64,000 nt of DNA from Lacticaseibacillus hulanensis (GCF_004010095.1 NZ_RRYD01000014.1:1-64000), one strand, 5' to 3'; positions 16,818 through 25,497 are shown, numbered from the stretch's first letter. The notes: generated by a model not told the origin, from the sequence alone. Numbers and translations: made by a program.

Positions 16818-17399
16818 CTATTTGATCCAGTTTTCGGCCCGATCGTACACCGGCTTAACGGTTTCCGGCCGGTCAATCCCGATACCGTCTTGGCCAATTT
16901 TACCCCCGGCCTTGATGCGCGTGTACGCCAGGTAGCGGTACGACGACCGCAGACTCCGTGCTAATTTCGCATCGATGTGCAGGTCGGTGCCCGGAATTTC
17001 TGGGGCGATGGTGTCGGCCTCATCGATGGCGGTCATGTCGCTGATTTTCCATTCGCCATTTCGTTTTTCCACACAGTAGATCAGACGCATGAAGGACTCG
17101 ACGATGGCAATTTCACCATCCAGATTAACCCAGTGTTTGGTTGTGGATGGCAGTTCGGCGTAGGCCCGGTTTCCGTTCAAATGTACAATCGGCGCGGCGT
17201 ACCGCCCAACGAGGGGCAAACTGGTCGCGTAATCAACCGGCCGTTGCCCAACAAACGTTGCCCTGGCGTTGCCGGTCGACCAACTCGTCGTGACCGTGCC
17301 GTCTTCCCAATAACAATTCGCTAATTCATCGTTCAGGCCGCGGCCCCGCGCTTGGCGTTCCCACAGCACTAACTGACTGATTGCTTCGATATCTGACAT
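16818..17399 (-). CDS. SnoaL/NTF2-like protein
   Basis: A 193-residue protein whose first 135 residues follow the NTF2-like (SnoaL_4) cone fold: helix IEAISQLVLWERQARGRGLNDELANCYWEDGTV, then strands rich in aromatic residues with FMRLIYCVEKRNGEWKISDM. The family includes small dehydratases and isomerases as well as proteins of unknown role. AGGGAG 4 nt upstream fixes ATG 17399. It follows the DUF2316 gene by 28 nt and is probably co-transcribed. Confidence 0.75.
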   Translation of the reverse strand: MSDIEAISQLVLWERQARGRGLNDELANCYWEDGTVTTSWSTGNARATFVGQRPVDYATSLPLVGRYAAPIVHLNGNRAYAELPSTTKHWVNLDGEIAIVESFMRLIYCVEKRNGEWKISDMTAIDEADTIAPEIPGTDLHIDAKLARSLRSSYRYLAYTRIKAGGKIGQDGIGIDRPETVKPVYDRAENWIK

Positions 17400-17427
17400 T
17401 TTTTCTCCCTGTAATCCTTTTGCCCGT

Positions 17428-17727
17428 TTAGTCAATGATGCCCCGTTCAATCACATCAGAATTAAGGAACCAATAACGGTGATAATCCCCCGTGAGTGCG
17501 GTGAACGGAACTGGCTCAATGTTGTGTTCATTTAGGTATTGCAGCAAAAAGTTGCGAATAATCCAGTTGTCGTCAATCCGGCGCGGGTGCATGTCGATGG
17601 ACTCTGCAATCACGTCCGCCGTGGTGCCCAGCTGCGTTGCGATTTGCGTCAAGCTCAAACCACTGCGCGCGATGTTTTCCTTGAATTCGTTCCGTGTTGC
17701 TACTGTTTGCTCTGCTGTTAATGACAT
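17428..17727 (-). CDS. DUF2316 family protein, HTH-like
   Basis: A 99-residue protein matching the DUF2316 (PF10078) pattern: MSLTAEQTVATRNEF, then LSLTQIATQLGTTADVIAESI resembling a helix-turn-helix, then RRIDDNWIIRNFLLQYL. Probably a small regulator of the following SnoaL-like gene, by position. GGAGG 5 nt upstream fixes ATG 17727. Confidence 0.8.
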   Translation of the reverse strand: MSLTAEQTVATRNEFKENIARSGLSLTQIATQLGTTADVIAESIDMHPRRIDDNWIIRNFLLQYLNEHNIEPVPFTALTGDYHRYWFLNSDVIERGIID

Positions 17728-17811
17728 GATGGCCTCCGAATTCATCAGTTAACTTGTAACTACAAGTAAATAATAATCGTCCAGCCCGTCATTGTCAAAC
17801 GCGGCGCGCAA

Positions 17812-18633
17812 CTAGTCTGCCCGCACCAGATTGCGCATCAGATGACTGTAACTCAAATAAAGCGCCGTGAACCGGTTGTCGTGCCTAGCCATCCACGGTT
17901 TGGGCTTACCGTTAAAATGCAGAATGGATGTGTTGGCCATCACCCAGTGAATGTCCTGCTCGCCGCGGCTCCGCACAAAGTATGTCCCGTAACTGCGCGC
18001 ATCGTAATTCCAGCGTTCATCCGGAATTTTGAGAATGTCGCTGCCGTACAGGTGGTTGAGAATATCCTGATCTGGCAGCATGAGGTACTCACCGATTTCA
18101 TCCAGCACCCGCTTAATGTCCTCCCAATGAATAACGGTGCGTGCCCGATCCAAATCAATTAGCATAATGCCGGAATTGTAGTAGGCGTGGTCAGTTTTCA
18201 GCCGGATGTTATTAAACCTCGTCGTCACGTCCACCAGCTTCGTGTGCGTGGCCGCCGCAAGCAGGTGGCCCTCCAGGTCAAGATTCCACAGCGGCATGAG
18301 CGAATTAATTACCAGAACGTCGGGATCCAAATACAACACGCGGTGAACAGAACCTGGCAGAATTTCGCCCGCCAGCAAGCGGAAGTACATTTCCTTGGGG
18401 TACCGCTTCTCCGTTGGGGCGCCCTGCCACAAACTGCCGTCCACCATGACTGGGTGAAACGTCCAGCCGAAAACAGCCGTTAGCCGGGCAACCTCATCAA
18501 GCTCGCTATCGGGAATGCTTTCGTGAATCAACCAGACGTTCACGTCGTCTTCATCGTTATTGTAATGAATTGAGGTCAGCGCCACCTTTAACGGCTCCAG
18601 GTACCCCGAGTTCAGCGTAAATAGGATATTCAT
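17812..18633 (-). CDS. glycosyltransferase family 8 protein
   Basis: A 273-residue retaining glycosyltransferase of the LgtC/glycogenin type. N-terminal MNILFTLNSGYLEPLKVALTS matches the nucleotide-sugar-binding strand, and the metal-binding DxD is in VLYLDPDVLV (about 97-106). Later YYNSGIMLIDLDR and PDQDILNHL are family-typical, and HFNGKPKPW supplies the metal-binding His near 230. It probably decorates cell-wall or surface glycans. No signal peptide. AAGGAG 8 nt upstream fixes ATG 18633. Confidence 0.9.
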   Translation of the reverse strand: MNILFTLNSGYLEPLKVALTSIHYNNDEDDVNVWLIHESIPDSELDEVARLTAVFGWTFHPVMVDGSLWQGAPTEKRYPKEMYFRLLAGEILPGSVHRVLYLDPDVLVINSLMPLWNLDLEGHLLAAATHTKLVDVTTRFNNIRLKTDHAYYNSGIMLIDLDRARTVIHWEDIKRVLDEIGEYLMLPDQDILNHLYGSDILKIPDERWNYDARSYGTYFVRSRGEQDIHWVMANTSILHFNGKPKPWMARHDNRFTALYLSYSHLMRNLVRAD

Positions 18634-18800
18634 GCGCGGTGCTCCTTTAACGTTGTCGATAGCTTGATTATAAACCCGCGACCAGTGGAACCAAAAACAC
18701 CGTTTGCGGCAGATCAATTAATAACAGACGGCGATTCGGCGCCCTCTTTGCGCGTAAATCCACCCGTAAAATTTCTGACATGCAAATAAGTTAATGTGTC

Positions 18801-18829
18801 TTGACACTATCGATTAAAGGGACTATCGT
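18801..18829 (+). promoter_or_regulatory. promoter of the ECF transporter operon
   Basis: TTGACA (18801-18806), 17-nt spacer, TATCGT (18824-18829). Transcription would start near 18836, giving a leader of about 180 nt before the S-component start. Confidence 0.65.
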
Positions 18830-18835
18830 TCATGG

Positions 18836-19016
18836 CAAGCCCCATCAACAACAGCGTTGCTTCCGATTACGGCTGTCAAAAAACAAAAAGGAGAACCCTT
18901 GCGATGAGAAAAATTAATACCTAACCCAATTCTGCACAGTTGGGAATTATTTGGGTGTGTAATTGCACGCCCATTGCTGCAAAAACAAATTCTATTAGTA
19001 AGGGATGTCTTTTAAA
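18836..19016 (+). promoter_or_regulatory. long structured leader of the ECF operon
   Basis: The leader contains a well-spaced AAAGGAG site, a six-codon ORF and two consecutive hairpins: CCCAA/TTGGG (about 18924-18943) and GGGTGTG/CACGCCC (about 18953-18972). There is no U-tract, so a classical attenuator is not shown. I could not match it to TPP, FMN, preQ1 or cobalamin riboswitches. Confidence 0.4.
18904..18924 (+). CDS. possible leader peptide (6 codons)
   Basis: ATG at 18904 is preceded by AAAAAGGAG and encodes MRKINT before TAA. The short ORF with a real ribosome binding site, just ahead of two hairpins, suggests translation-coupled control of the ECF operon. It could also be chance. Confidence 0.3.
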   Translation: MRKINT

Positions 19017-19613
19017 ATGCAAATCAAGAACACTAACGCAACTTCCATGTGGCGATTCAAACTGTCAACCAAGGCCATGGTGCTGATTCCAGCCGCCGTC
19101 GGGATTAACTATGTCGCTAAGGCCTTCGCGGAAGGTCTAAAGCTACCACTGTGGCTCGGCTCACTTGGAACCTACCTCGCAAGTATGCTCGCCGGCCCAA
19201 TTCCCGGTGCAATCAGCGGGTTCATCAACAACGTTATCTACGGCCTGACCCTTTCCCCAATTTCAACCATCTACTCCATCACCAGCATCGGCATTGGGAT
19301 TGCGGTCGGCATTCTGTTTTACAAGGGCTGGTTTGACTCAGCCAAGAAGGTTTGGCTGGCCGGGATTATCATTGCCCTCGTCTCCGCCATTATTTCCACG
19401 CCACTGAACGTCGCCTTCTATGGTGGCCAGACCGGTGTTGTTTGGGGTGATGCCCTCTTTGCCGTACTCGTTTCCCACAGCTTCCCCGTTTGGATTGCAT
19501 CATTCATCGACGAATTCGTGCTCGACCTGCTGGATAAGATTGTTGTCGGCTACCTTGCTTACTTCATCTACAAGCAGTTACCTAAAAAATTAATCTACTT
19601 CTTCAAGGACTAA
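19017..19613 (+). CDS. ECF transporter S component (substrate unknown)
   Basis: A 198-residue membrane protein with about five to six hydrophobic helices, the size and topology of ECF substrate-binding subunits. It has a MLAGPIPGAISGFINNVIYGL segment resembling the GPxxGAxxGxxxD/N region of such proteins. Its ligand cannot be named from sequence. It is followed at 4 nt by its own T component and two ATPases, so this is a dedicated (group I) ECF system. ATG 19017 is preferred because the AAGGG site directly abuts the alternative ATG 19005. Confidence 0.75.
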   Translation: MQIKNTNATSMWRFKLSTKAMVLIPAAVGINYVAKAFAEGLKLPLWLGSLGTYLASMLAGPIPGAISGFINNVIYGLTLSPISTIYSITSIGIGIAVGILFYKGWFDSAKKVWLAGIIIALVSAIISTPLNVAFYGGQTGVVWGDALFAVLVSHSFPVWIASFIDEFVLDLLDKIVVGYLAYFIYKQLPKKLIYFFKD

Positions 19614-19617
19614 AATT

Positions 19618-20400
19618 ATGAGCGATTCAGAAAGTTCAGTGGTGCTGCGCCAAAATTGGGCCCAAAACATCGATCCAGTAACCAAATTATTGCTAGTTGC
19701 CTGCGTGCTGCTGGGTAGTTTGCTGTACAAATCGCTCACTTATTCGCTCGTCGTGCTCGGTTTGAGCGTCTTCTTGGTTCTGGCGGCCCGCATTCAGGCC
19801 AAGGCACTAAGGTTGATTGAGTTCAGCCTCTTTCTGATTGCGACCATCGTTTTGATCCAGGGCCTGCTCTACCCGTTTAACCGCACCGTTTTGCTGACGG
19901 TGTTCCACTTGCGGTTTTACAAGGAGGGACTACTGTACGCACTCATGTTAAGCAGCCGCCTGCTCTCGATTATTTTCGTGACCAGCTTTTTTATCTTCAC
20001 GACGACCATCACTGAGAACGCCACCTATCTGGAACAAATCGGGGTGCCGTACCACACCGTCTACGTGTTAATCTCGGTCTGCTACATCCTGCCCCAGATT
20101 AACAAGAACATGCGGCACATTCAGGTTGCCCAGCGTGCGCGTGGCGTCAATCCACAGAGCAACATTGCAGAACAGGTGCGGGCAATTATTCCAATTCTTG
20201 TGCCACTCATTACGAAGACGCTGATGCAGTCGGTCGAACGCTCAACGGCCCTGCAGCTGCGCGGGTTCAGCAATCCCAACCGGCAGCAAACAGAAAAGCT
20301 GACCTATTACCGGGCGGAACTTGCACACCGGGGACTAATACTACTAGCAGCGCTTTTAGGTGGATGGAAAATATGGATGATTCTCAGCAAATTAGTTTAA
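19618..20400 (+). CDS. ECF transporter transmembrane (T) component, CbiQ family
   Basis: A 260-residue EcfT-type membrane protein. Hydrophobic helices at about 22-50, 55-80, 108-130 and 240-256 surround the coupling region, where family motifs A-R-A/G are seen as AQRARGVNP (about 176-184) and the later LQLRGFSN (about 219-226). These helices contact the ATPases. AAGGAC 7 nt upstream. Its 3' end overlaps the first ATPase gene. Confidence 0.88.
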   Translation: MSDSESSVVLRQNWAQNIDPVTKLLLVACVLLGSLLYKSLTYSLVVLGLSVFLVLAARIQAKALRLIEFSLFLIATIVLIQGLLYPFNRTVLLTVFHLRFYKEGLLYALMLSSRLLSIIFVTSFFIFTTTITENATYLEQIGVPYHTVYVLISVCYILPQINKNMRHIQVAQRARGVNPQSNIAEQVRAIIPILVPLITKTLMQSVERSTALQLRGFSNPNRQQTEKLTYYRAELAHRGLILLAALLGGWKIWMILSKLV

Positions 20401-21209
20401 ACAAGGTCTCGGTCGCCTACCCTGGTGCTGAGCGCAACCAGCTCAGCGACCTGACAATCAAGACACCGGCGCACCAGATTATCGGTATCCTGGGGCCCAG
20501 CAATTCCGGCAAGACGACTTTGTGCCGTCTGCTCAGTGGCATTATTCCGCAGGTCATGCGCGCCGACGTCCAGGGCGAATACCGTCTGGGCACACTCAAT
20601 CCAACGGCTAACTGGGCGGAAATTAACCGATTCATTGGTTACGTCTTCCAGAATCCCGCCGACCAGCTGAGCGGTATGGCTGAGACCGTGGCCACCGAGA
20701 TGGCCTTTAGCCTAGTTAACCTGGGCCAGTCAGCCAGTGCAATTGACGCAAAGGTGCGTGCACTGGCGCGGCAGTTCCAGTTAATCGACCAGTTGAATCA
20801 GAATCCGGCAACGTTGTCTGGCGGCCAGATGCAGCGCCTTGCGATTGCCTGCGCCCTCGTGACGGATCCCGAAGTTTTGATTTTCGATGACCCCACGAGC
20901 CAGATGGACCCGGTTGGAACGAGCCAGTTTTTTGCCTGGCTAAAAAACCAGCACGACAAGACCATCTTCGTGACGTCAACCAACGTCGATGCCCTGTGCA
21001 ACACGGTTGATTCGCTCTGGGTATTGAACGCCGGTCAGTTGGTCGCAAGTGGTACACCCCGGAAGATTTTTAATCAACCCGCTAAATCCGAGCTCATCCC
21101 CGCCCCCGTCGTCTTCAATCTGGCAAGCCAGATGGGGTGGGCACTGCCAGACGGCGACTACCCGGTCACACAGGCCGAATTAATGGAGGCGACAGGCCAT
21201 GAGCGTTGA
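20373..21209 (+). CDS. ECF transporter ATPase 1 (degenerate catalytic Glu and His)
   Basis: A 278-residue ABC ATPase. Walker A GPSNSGKT, Q-loop VFQNPADQ and signature LSGGQMQR are normal. The residue after Walker B is Asp instead of the catalytic Glu (IFDDPTS) and the switch histidine is absent (VTSTNVD where VTHD is expected). Its own hydrolytic centre is therefore probably crippled, while its intact signature can complete the partner's site. AGGTGG 9 nt upstream favours ATG 20373 over 20364. Overlaps the T gene by 28 nt and the next gene by 11 nt. Confidence 0.88.
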   Translation: MDDSQQISLNKVSVAYPGAERNQLSDLTIKTPAHQIIGILGPSNSGKTTLCRLLSGIIPQVMRADVQGEYRLGTLNPTANWAEINRFIGYVFQNPADQLSGMAETVATEMAFSLVNLGQSASAIDAKVRALARQFQLIDQLNQNPATLSGGQMQRLAIACALVTDPEVLIFDDPTSQMDPVGTSQFFAWLKNQHDKTIFVTSTNVDALCNTVDSLWVLNAGQLVASGTPRKIFNQPAKSELIPAPVVFNLASQMGWALPDGDYPVTQAELMEATGHER

Positions 21210-21993
21210 AATTAACCAGCTACACTTCACTTACCAAAACAGCAATTTTGGCCTGCAAATACCGGCACTCAGCCTAGACAAGGGCCTGACCGCGATTGTC
21301 GGGCAAAACGGCGCCGGCAAGTCGACCTTCTTCAAGCTACTAATGGGGCTGCTGCCGCTGCAGGATGGCAACATTTCGATTAACGGCAAAGGCAGCCACG
21401 AGTTAACCGGGCGTGCGCGCTTGACCGAGATTGGCATCTTGTTCCAGAACCCGGATGACCAGCTGTTCAACGCGACCGTTAAAAAAGAGGTGACCTGGAG
21501 TGCCCGCCAAATCACCCGCGACCGTGCCCAAGTTGACCAGATTGTGGAATCAGCACTCACAAAGGTGGAATTGCTGGACAAGGCCGATGAGAATCCATTC
21601 GACCTGTCCCTGTCGGACCGCAAGCTGCTCGCCTTCGCGACGTTGCTGGCCACAAATCCGCAAACCTACCTGATGGACGAGCCGATGATTGCCCTCGACT
21701 GGCACAGCCAAACCATCGTGCTGCACATCCTGAAGCAGCTCGCCGACGAGGGCCGTCAGATCATTGTCTCAACGCACGATATGGACCTAGTCGCCCATAG
21801 CTTCCCGCGTGTCATCACCTTTGACCACGGCGCAATGGTCTTTGACGGAACGCCCACCGCTCTATTCGGCTCACCTGCCATCCTGGCGCAGGCCGGCCTG
21901 CTCCCGCCCCGAATCATGCAGCTGTGCGCGTTGCTGGGTGACACCAACGTTTACTTAACTACCGAAGATTACGTCAGCAAGCATCAGGCCTGA
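21199..21993 (+). CDS. ECF transporter ATPase 2 (degenerate signature motif)
   Basis: A 264-residue ABC ATPase. Walker A GQNGAGKST, Q-loop LFQNPDDQ, Walker B with catalytic Glu (YLMDEPMIALD) and switch His (VSTHDMD) are intact. The ABC signature reads LSLSDRK instead of LSGGQRQ. Together with ATPase 1 this makes an asymmetric heterodimer: one complete site and one degenerate site. GGAGG 9 nt upstream. Last gene of the operon, followed by a strong terminator. Confidence 0.88.
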   Translation: MSVEINQLHFTYQNSNFGLQIPALSLDKGLTAIVGQNGAGKSTFFKLLMGLLPLQDGNISINGKGSHELTGRARLTEIGILFQNPDDQLFNATVKKEVTWSARQITRDRAQVDQIVESALTKVELLDKADENPFDLSLSDRKLLAFATLLATNPQTYLMDEPMIALDWHSQTIVLHILKQLADEGRQIIVSTHDMDLVAHSFPRVITFDHGAMVFDGTPTALFGSPAILAQAGLLPPRIMQLCALLGDTNVYLTTEDYVSKHQA

Positions 21994-21998
21994 CAAAT

Positions 21999-22042
21999 AG
22001 CTCCAGTTCGCAATTTGGTTTGCGAGCTGGAGCTGTTTTTGT
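21999..22042 (+). terminator. terminator of the ECF operon
   Basis: 15-bp perfect stem AGCTCCAGTTCGCAA/TTGCGAGCTGGAGCT with a GTTTTT tail. Confidence 0.92.
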
Positions 22043-22669
22043 ACCCGGCCGGAGACACAAGCAACTGGCAACCGAGGGGTCAATCAGCCTCAGCGCAAGG
22101 TGCGCGTCTGCATTATGGTTTCCTTTTGCAACTACAAGGCCTAAAGTAAGCGCTTTTCAATTTCGAAGCACTGAAAATTTTCACGGAAAATCCGCGCACA
22201 TTCCGCGTTCGTCCGCCTAAAATGGATACTTTTAGCCAAATTCGGCGAACCGAGCGCAATATTAGGTGAGAATTTGCGGCCGCAACTGCAAGTCCCGGAC
22301 AATTTGCGGCCCAAAAATCGTCATTTTGGGTGCGAGTCGCGGATCTGGCGGCCGTTAATCGCCGCTAAAATGCTAAGTATCGATTTGCCCGTTATTTGCC
22401 CTGAACGCGCTTCGGCGAAAAAGCAATTTTCAGGGCAAAACTTGAGAAAATTAAATTTTTTCCACGGCCATAGGAATGTGTTGTATTGTTCGGTAATTAT
22501 CAGCAACTAAATTGGCGTGTTCCAACGAATCGCCGGTTTTAAGGCATTCATCATTAAATGATCCAGGCTAAGTTAGACTGAAAGCTTAAATATTATCTCT
22601 GAAATTCTTATATAATTCGTCATTTTTTCGTGAAAAGCCCGTCTCCAATATACCTTTATTAAACAGCAA
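22043..22669. other. gene-free stretch before permease 1
   Basis: About 630 nt without a credible gene. Short frames on both strands lack ribosome binding sites. Several GC-rich and AT-rich blocks alternate; the pair TTGCCCTGAA / TTCAGGGCAA (about 22396-22440) can form a stem. Otherwise I see nothing assignable. Confidence 0.5.
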
Positions 22670-22740
22670 AATGTTTTTTTCCAAATCATGTTGTTTAGCC
22701 CTAAAATCTAGTGCAAACTTATACTTACAAGCACGAAAGG
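22670..22740 (+). promoter_or_regulatory. conserved leader shared with permease 2
   Basis: The 70 nt before permease 1 align with 30159-30231 before permease 2: a T run, then CAAA..CA.GTTGTTT, AGTGCAAA.TTAT and CGAAAGG ending in the ribosome binding site. Roughly two thirds of positions agree by eye, in contrast to the unrelated sequences further upstream. A shared cis-regulatory element or preserved duplication remnant. Confidence 0.5.
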
Positions 22741-22748
22741 GTGGGCGT

Positions 22749-23855
22749 ATGGTAGTCTTTAAATCAATCATTAAGGATCGCGTATTTCAAATCACGGCTT
22801 TAATCGCCATCGTAACATCGTTTTTGGCGCGACCAAACGCTGATGAAATCAACTTTACAACATTGTGGTCCCTGCTGGCCATGATGACCACAATTCAAAT
22901 CTTCGAACACCTACACGTTCTTGATTACATAGCTTATAAAATGACCGCGCATGCCCACAACGCTAGGCAACTCACCGCGCTGTTCGTCACGCTTTCATTT
23001 GTCTCGGCCATGTTTTTGACCAACGACATGGCCGTGCTCACCTTCATTCCGCTCTATCTGCGCATTGCACGGAAGCTCGACCTGCCGGAGATTGTGCCAG
23101 TGACAGCCATCACCATCGCCGCCAACCAAGGGAGCGCGATGACGCCGTTCGGGAACACGCACAACATCTTCCTCATGGCTAAGTTTCACATGCCCCTCGC
23201 GCAGTTCATCACCTGGGTTGTGCCCATGTTCTTCGTCGCGCTGCTTTTCCTCATCGGCATTATCATGTTTGTACCCAAAAAAGAGGTGCCCCAAGTTCCG
23301 GTCAAGGATATCCGCACCAATCCTCGTCTGATTACCCTGACCTGTATTGTGGCGCTGATCGTTTTCAGTTCCATCTTTGACCTTCTGCCTGCTTGGGTAG
23401 CAGCGCTAATCGCAATCGTCGTGGCCTCACTGATTGATTACCACATCATGGGCAAGGTCGACTATGCGATTGTGCTCACATTCCTCGGTTTCTTCATTAT
23501 TATCGGGAACATCAACCAGCTGCCCGCAATCAAGCAACTACTGGACTACGTAATCAGCGGCCCAGTTTCGGTTTACTTCACCAGTATCGTGGCCTCGCAA
23601 TTCATCTCGAACGTGCCGTCGACGGTCCTCATTGCGAACTTTACCAACCACCTCGCACCGCTGTTCTTCGGCTCTAACATTGGTGGTCTGGGTACCCTGG
23701 TCGCCAGCATGTGTAACCTGGTGGCGTTCAAGCAATACACCCTTTACAGTAAAAAGTCCCACAGTCGCTTCCTGCTGCACTTCACCCTGATTAACTTCAT
23801 CGCACTGGCCATTATTGGCGGTGCCGGGCTCGCGGCAGTCATCTACTTTTTCTAA
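22749..23855 (+). CDS. anion permease, ArsB/NhaD-CitMHS superfamily (paralogue 1)
   Basis: A 368-residue integral membrane protein of the ion-transporter superfamily, with about ten hydrophobic segments. Two signature regions are visible: FLTNDMAVLTFIPL followed by MTPFGNTHNIFLM in the first half, and SQFISNVPSTVLIANFTNH in the second, the re-entrant substrate/ion-binding loops. Likely an anion or dicarboxylate carrier; the substrate is not readable. A paralogue with the same architecture lies at 30240. The frame extends upstream to 22671, but AAAGGGTGGG supports ATG 22749. Confidence 0.85.
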   Translation: MVVFKSIIKDRVFQITALIAIVTSFLARPNADEINFTTLWSLLAMMTTIQIFEHLHVLDYIAYKMTAHAHNARQLTALFVTLSFVSAMFLTNDMAVLTFIPLYLRIARKLDLPEIVPVTAITIAANQGSAMTPFGNTHNIFLMAKFHMPLAQFITWVVPMFFVALLFLIGIIMFVPKKEVPQVPVKDIRTNPRLITLTCIVALIVFSSIFDLLPAWVAALIAIVVASLIDYHIMGKVDYAIVLTFLGFFIIIGNINQLPAIKQLLDYVISGPVSVYFTSIVASQFISNVPSTVLIANFTNHLAPLFFGSNIGGLGTLVASMCNLVAFKQYTLYSKKSHSRFLLHFTLINFIALAIIGGAGLAAVIYFF

Positions 23856-23871
23856 TTAACAATACTAAGTC

Positions 23872-23920
23872 AAAACGCATGCCACCATGATGATTCCTCA
23901 CCACGGTGGCATGCGTTTTT
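23872..23920. terminator. terminator after permease 1
   Basis: Stem AAAACGCATGCCACC/GGTGGCATGCGTTTT with T tail. Confidence 0.92.
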
Positions 23921-24414
23921 GAGTACATGGAGATGCTTGTTGATCCGCGCCGCCAGTCGGGACCAAGTTTGACGTCAAGAAGACAGGACTGTCGTGGCCA
24001 TCAACTTGCATTCCTAGAAACGGGGCAGTTCGGTTAACGCCCAGCCTGCCCGCCAAAAACTCCACGCATTGGAGCGCGAATTTATTTCCGTCATCTCGCA
24101 ATTTACGCCACTAAATATGCAGGTGCTGGCAGTGTTTGCCTAATAATTTCGCGGTAAGCCCTCCGCAGCGCATCACGGCATTGGCCAAAGGGGCTGTGGC
24201 AGCGGTAAGTACAGGGTGACTGCGCTTTTTTTGGTACGGGCAAAAGGCAGCGTTGGCTATAGTTATTTAAAAGCAGAAAACGGATGCAGTGTTTAAAATA
24301 AACCATCAATAAATATGCAGTAATCAAAGGCATCTCGCAAGCAACAAATTTGACGGTGCCAAATTATCGTGTTATGTTATTACCCAACTTAACCAATTAG
24401 GAGGAAATAGGTAT
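23921..24414. other. gene-free stretch
   Basis: Nearly 500 nt without a supported gene; two short minus-strand frames (23898-24101 and 24103-24333) have no ribosome binding site or recognisable motif. The last 20 nt carry AGGAGG for the SemiSWEET gene. Confidence 0.5.
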
Positions 24415-24729
24415 ATGCGTATTGACACATCGAAGTATCCAGAAGGTAAGGACGCCGTGGACCCCAAGAAGGTGAAACGGCTTAAGCTGCTGAGTAAGCT
24501 CGCAACCATCATGTGTATCTCAATGTACATCTCGTACATTCCGCAGATCATCGCGAACTTCTCGGGGCACCCCGTTTCACCGTTGCAACCACTCGTCGCT
24601 GCCATTAACGCTAGCCTGTGGGTCGGCTATGGCTGGAGTAAGACGTACAAAGACTGGCCCGTGATTATCTCCAACCTTCCGGGGATTGTTTTTGGGATTG
24701 TCACGGTCGTCACCGTGTACATCCATTAA
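24415..24729 (+). CDS. SemiSWEET-type PQ-loop sugar transporter
   Basis: A 104-residue protein with a charged N-terminus of about 25 residues and three transmembrane helices (about 27-46, 57-74, 80-102). The PQ-loop motif YIPQI is at the end of helix 1 and an N-A/S-LWVGYGW segment sits in helix 2, as in bacterial SemiSWEETs (usually 85-100 residues). These work as homodimers and pass sugars down a gradient. AGGAGG lies 10 nt upstream. Monocistronic. Confidence 0.85.
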   Translation: MRIDTSKYPEGKDAVDPKKVKRLKLLSKLATIMCISMYISYIPQIIANFSGHPVSPLQPLVAAINASLWVGYGWSKTYKDWPVIISNLPGIVFGIVTVVTVYIH

Positions 24730-24782
24730 TTGGTAATCAAAAAAAGCAACTGCGCCTAAACAGTTCCACAATTGACCAGTGC

Positions 24783-24813
24783 TCAAGCCCAAAGATACTT
24801 AGGCTTTTTAACT
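24783..24813 (+). terminator. probable terminator of the SemiSWEET gene
   Basis: AAGCC...GGCTT stem followed by TTTTT, overlapping the end of the convergent racemase gene. Confidence 0.5.
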
Positions 24814-25497
24814 CAGCGCCAAATCCACCGCTGCCTGCGCGTGAATTTGGGTTGTATCAAAGAGCGGTAGAGTTACATCTGCTGGTTCAACCAGCAGGTC
24901 CAGTTCCGTGCACCCCAAAATGATGCCTTCTGCCCCGCGCGCCTGCAGTTCAGTAATCATCTTCAGCAACGCTGCCTTTGACCCCGGCAATTTACGCCCA
25001 ACGACTAGTTCCTCGTAGATAATCCGGTTAACCTCATCCACTCCCGGTGCATTGGGAATCAGCACGTCAATTCCGGCGGCGATGAGCCGCTGCTTGTAGA
25101 AATCCTCTTGCAGCGTATACTTAGTGCCCAGCATGCCGACGCGGGTGATTCCTTGCGCCCGCAGCGCGGCAATCGTCGCGTCCGCAATGTGCAGTAGCGG
25201 AATTGAAATGTAGTCCTGAATTTGGTCCGCAACCTTGTGCATCGTATTGGCACCAATCAGGATGAAATCGGCCCCTGCCAGTTCCAGCCCGCGGGCGGCC
25301 TTACCCAAAATTGCGGCACCCGTGGCCCAATCATTGCGCTCCTGCGACCGGGCAATCTCGTCGAAGTCCACACTCGCGATTAAAATCTTGGCCGAATGCA
25401 CCCCGCCAAGCCGGTCACTGACCGCCTGGTTAATCAGCTGATAATAAGTGACGGTGCTCTCCCAGCTCATGCCGCCGAGTAAACCAATTGTCTTCAT
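24808..25497 (-). CDS. aspartate/glutamate racemase family protein (YgeA-like)
   Basis: A 229-residue protein very similar in layout to E. coli YgeA, a broad-specificity amino acid racemase: MKTIGLLGGMSWEST start, VDFDEI, NTMHKVAD, LLHIADAT, LGTKYT, NRIIYEEL and a GCTEL motif with Cys196. The first catalytic position, Thr in YgeA (Cys in classical aspartate racemases), is Ala83 here (GANTMH). The enzyme may thus have one-base chemistry, altered activity or none. AGGAGA 8 nt upstream fixes ATG 25497. Monocistronic. Confidence 0.85.
   Translation of the reverse strand: MKTIGLLGGMSWESTVTYYQLINQAVSDRLGGVHSAKILIASVDFDEIARSQERNDWATGAAILGKAARGLELAGADFILIGANTMHKVADQIQDYISIPLLHIADATIAALRAQGITRVGMLGTKYTLQEDFYKQRLIAAGIDVLIPNAPGVDEVNRIIYEELVVGRKLPGSKAALLKMITELQARGAEGIILGCTELDLLVEPADVTLPLFDTTQIHAQAAVDLALS

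Noticed and set aside
18836-19016. preQ1-II or TPP riboswitch before the ECF operon
   Set aside because: Only the generic AAAGGAGAA site is similar; defining helices and conserved loops are absent.
22020-22510. Two short plus-strand frames after the ECF terminator
   Set aside because: One overlaps the terminator stem, neither has a start signal or a recognisable sequence.
24103-24333. 76-codon minus-strand frame
   Set aside because: No ribosome binding site, no family resemblance, Cys/Arg-rich composition typical of a spurious frame.
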